64,000 nt of DNA. Origin: Schistosoma haematobium. Lineage: Eukaryota > Platyhelminthes > Trematoda > Strigeidida > Schistosomatidae. The DNA lies in the NCBI RefSeq assembly GCF_000699445.3, contig NC_067196.1, forward strand, positions 71,183,864-71,247,863, read 5' to 3'. A program made the position numbers and the translations under genes. The first letter of the stretch is position 1. Each line of letters starts with the position of its first letter. Under the pieces are notes generated by a model, which saw only the letters and a list, made by a program, of their open reading frames with translations, was not told the origin of the DNA and made no database searches. Shown here piece after piece: positions 62,295 to 64,000 of the stretch.

Positions 62295-62783
62295 GAAATA
62301 CAAGCCTTCAAACGAGGTTTGGTTCCCACAGTTCCATTAATCCGTAAAGAAAAGAAATTATACAAGAAGTTATCAAGTTTCAGCTGGACTATATCAGAAA
62401 AACAATCTGCAGTTTTTAATTCTTTAATGCTTTTAACATGGAGTACTTCAATTATTCTAGTTATGATAACTGATTATGTAATGTATACAATTTTTAATAT
62501 TATGTCAGTTTTATTTTTATATGATTATTCTGATTTTGGAAATATTACAGGAAAACATGATGAACAAATAAATGAAGATGAAACAAATGAATTATATATT
62601 GATGGTGATTCAACATTTGCAAATATTGTACAATCATTGATTAGTTTAATGAATCCATTGAAAAATATTGAATTAAACATAGATGTAACACTTTGTCGAC
62701 CAACATTAACTCCACCAGATTTATATAAATATGCTTTTATTTGCTTATTACTAAGTTTAGCATATTTAAGTGTTGTTTTTCAA
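62295..62783 (+). CDS. DC-STAMP-domain protein (DCST1/DCST2-like), exon 2 (gene continues past window)
   Basis: The exon opens after a T-rich tract ending tttaag at 62294 and closes at a gtgagt donor at 62784, giving 163 codons in phase 0. Joined to exon 1, the product reads YITDEFIKQ then EIQAFKRGLVPTVPL. Between YIT and VLPL this has the same spacing as DCST relatives (YITKDF...LPL), which is why this acceptor is preferred over acag at 62246. The exon carries RKEKKLYKK, a long hydrophobic stretch at about residues 623-657, an acidic loop, a Cys-Pro-containing segment (CRPTLTPPDLY) and a final membrane helix (AFICLLLSLAYLSVVF). In the family a cytoplasmic C4C4 RING-like domain follows. No exon for it is recognisable before 64000, so it should lie downstream. 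Confidence 0.85.
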
Positions 62784-62924
62784 GTGAGTAAATTGTGTAA
62801 GTTTAATTTAAAAGATAATTAGTATTTGGATGCAATTCATTGTTCAGTATTATAAGATAAAACAATCATAGATCTGTGGTTTATTGATTTGTTATAGTTT
62901 ATGATTCATTTTTAATTTATTATT

Positions 62925-63509
62925 TATTTATTTATTTTAACACATAGATATTGATACAAGGAGGCACCAAATACATATGCGCCACACAAGTCTCATTCGA
63001 TATGTGTGAGGGCTGTGATACTGCCCGGGTGCCCAAACCGAAGCAGGTGGTTTTCTTAGGGAGCCACACCCCGAGCCTTCGACCTGAAGATCTGATCCAT
63101 AAGGCAGTAGAGCATCGTGAGAAGATGCAGTCCCATGGAAGCCGGTGACCAACGATTGGTTCATACGCCATTTGTTCCCGCAGGATACTGGAGCCCATGC
63201 GCAACATTGATTTGGTTTGGGATCCGGTTGAAGCGCCAGACATTCGCTTTTCGTCCTCTCATTTTCGTAAACAACACCCCCCGCCACGAGAAGGCAGTGA
63301 GTAGGACTTCCCTGGAAGAGGCTGTATACGCGTGGCCATGTGAGAGCATTTGGAGAGGGAGAGCAGACTCTCCCACTCTCGGCCGTACCAGGGCATTTGG
63401 GGGCAGATAGAGACGAGTGTTGTTAGATGTGGAAACTCTCCCGCGCCGGGAGTCGAACCCGGGCCACTTGGGCGAAAGCCAGGAATCATAACCGCTAGAC
63501 CACGCGGGA
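62925..63509 (-). mobile_element. tRNA-Glu-headed SINE
   Basis: Reading on the minus strand, a well-preserved tRNA-Glu head (63509 to 63438) is followed by about 490 bp of GC-rich unique body. It ends in an A-rich simple tail (AAATAAATAAATAA) at about 62943-62915. This is the classic SINE architecture. The body contrasts sharply with the AT-rich intron and its overlapping open frames on both strands are non-coding by-products. It sits in DCST-like intron 2. No perfect target-site duplication was found. Confidence 0.8.
63438..63509 (-). tRNA. tRNA-Glu (UUC) or tRNA-like SINE head
   Basis: On the minus strand the acceptor stem TCCCGCG/CGCGGGA pairs over 7 bp. The D arm is GTCTAGCGGTTATGAT, the anticodon loop CTTTCGC gives anticodon TTC, and the T arm CCGGG-TTCGACT-CCCGG is perfect. 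The anticodon stem has a mismatch (CCTGG against CCAAG). Because a repeat body and A-rich tail follow immediately, it is more likely the SINE head than a housekeeping gene, though the pol III promoter boxes are intact. Confidence 0.7.
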
Positions 63510-64000
63510 CAATTAATTAGAGAAATTCATATTACCAATCATTCTTAGTAAATCAAATCTTCGAACAGATTGGTTAATATTGTTACCAATTAAAATTTCA
63601 TATCATTGAATAATAACTAGTCATTTGTCAAGATCCTTGTGAAAATCTACTTAGTTTGCAATTCTAATGTCTTCATGGAGAGTGTAACATATTCTGAATG
63701 TCAGAATGCAAGTTTTCAGTTACTAAAGTAAAATAGGAAAATCTTGTAGTGAAAGAGCAGATTTTTATTGATCAGTTGAAAAGATAAACGAATAAGGGTT
63801 TGAGAAAAATAATGTAAATTTATTTTGTTTAGTCAAGTTTATACTGATTTTCATCAAATTCAATATTTGAATATCCAATTACAGTGATTAGGCAATAAAC
63901 CTTAACCCATTTAAAGGAAGTTAATATCAAGTTTAAAGCAGTGTGGTATATGGATAACAATTCACACTCATTTGATGAGTGTAAAATAGATAGAAACACT

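Larger units (their letters stand above)
62784..64000 (+). other. DCST-like intron 2, start (continues past window)
   Basis: After the gtgagt donor the only clear feature is the tRNA-Glu SINE. The last 490 bases are AT-rich. No exon encoding the expected C-terminal RING-like domain is seen. Confidence 0.7.

Noticed and set aside
62932..63489. Several 65-116 codon frames on both strands
   Set aside because: They are a by-product of the GC-rich, stop-poor SINE body. They overlap each other and the tRNA head, and none resembles a known protein.

Overview
The window is AT-rich metazoan DNA with split genes, very long introns and dense short retroelements. Several points indicate a schistosome blood fluke (genus Schistosoma). 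Many copies carry the hammerhead-ribozyme signature of the Smalpha family (CTGACGA, an AAATAGGAC stem II, GAAA). There is an RTE-type LINE 3' end, a Merlin transposase remnant and a tRNA-Glu-headed SINE of the kinds known from schistosomes. I do not commit to a species.

Layout. (1) Positions 1824 to 55545 hold six exons (+) of a TALE homeobox gene of the PKNOX/Prep class. They run from the second half of the Meis/PKNOX N-terminal domain, through a homeodomain split by a 28.5 kb intron, to a large Asn-rich C-terminal exon and stop codon. The 5' exons lie upstream of the window. Every splice junction is phase-compatible and the exons sum to 1065 codons plus stop. (2) Positions 58721 to 62783 hold two exons (+) of a DC-STAMP-domain membrane protein of the DCST1/DCST2, sneaky, SPE-42 type. 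This gene runs off the right edge. The two genes are tandem and separated by about 3.2 kb.

The introns are a museum of mobile DNA. Family A is Smalpha-like and tRNA-related, with the A-type hammerhead. It is often present as head-to-head chimeras, two of them flanked by perfect 13 and 16 bp target-site duplications. Family B is a second tRNA-like family about 390-480 bp long, with 60-100 bp inverted termini. Its termini carry a different hammerhead-like motif, with stem I CACTG/CAGTG, CTGAGGA, GAAA and a GGCCGTC site. Several copies have perfect 11-13 bp target-site duplications, and one copy (16451-16735) keeps an intact hammerhead core at both ends in inverted orientation. Other remnants are an RTE-like LINE 3' end, a dead Merlin transposon, two related LTR fragments in opposite orientation, a foldback element, a tRNA-Glu SINE in a DCST intron, and microsatellites.

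No CRISPR, operon or prokaryotic feature is present. The two genes have no evident pathway link. One is a PBC-partner transcription factor. The other is a gamete or cell-fusion type membrane protein. The most notable system is the set of hammerhead-bearing, TSD-flanked elements, above all family B with its inverted ribozyme termini.
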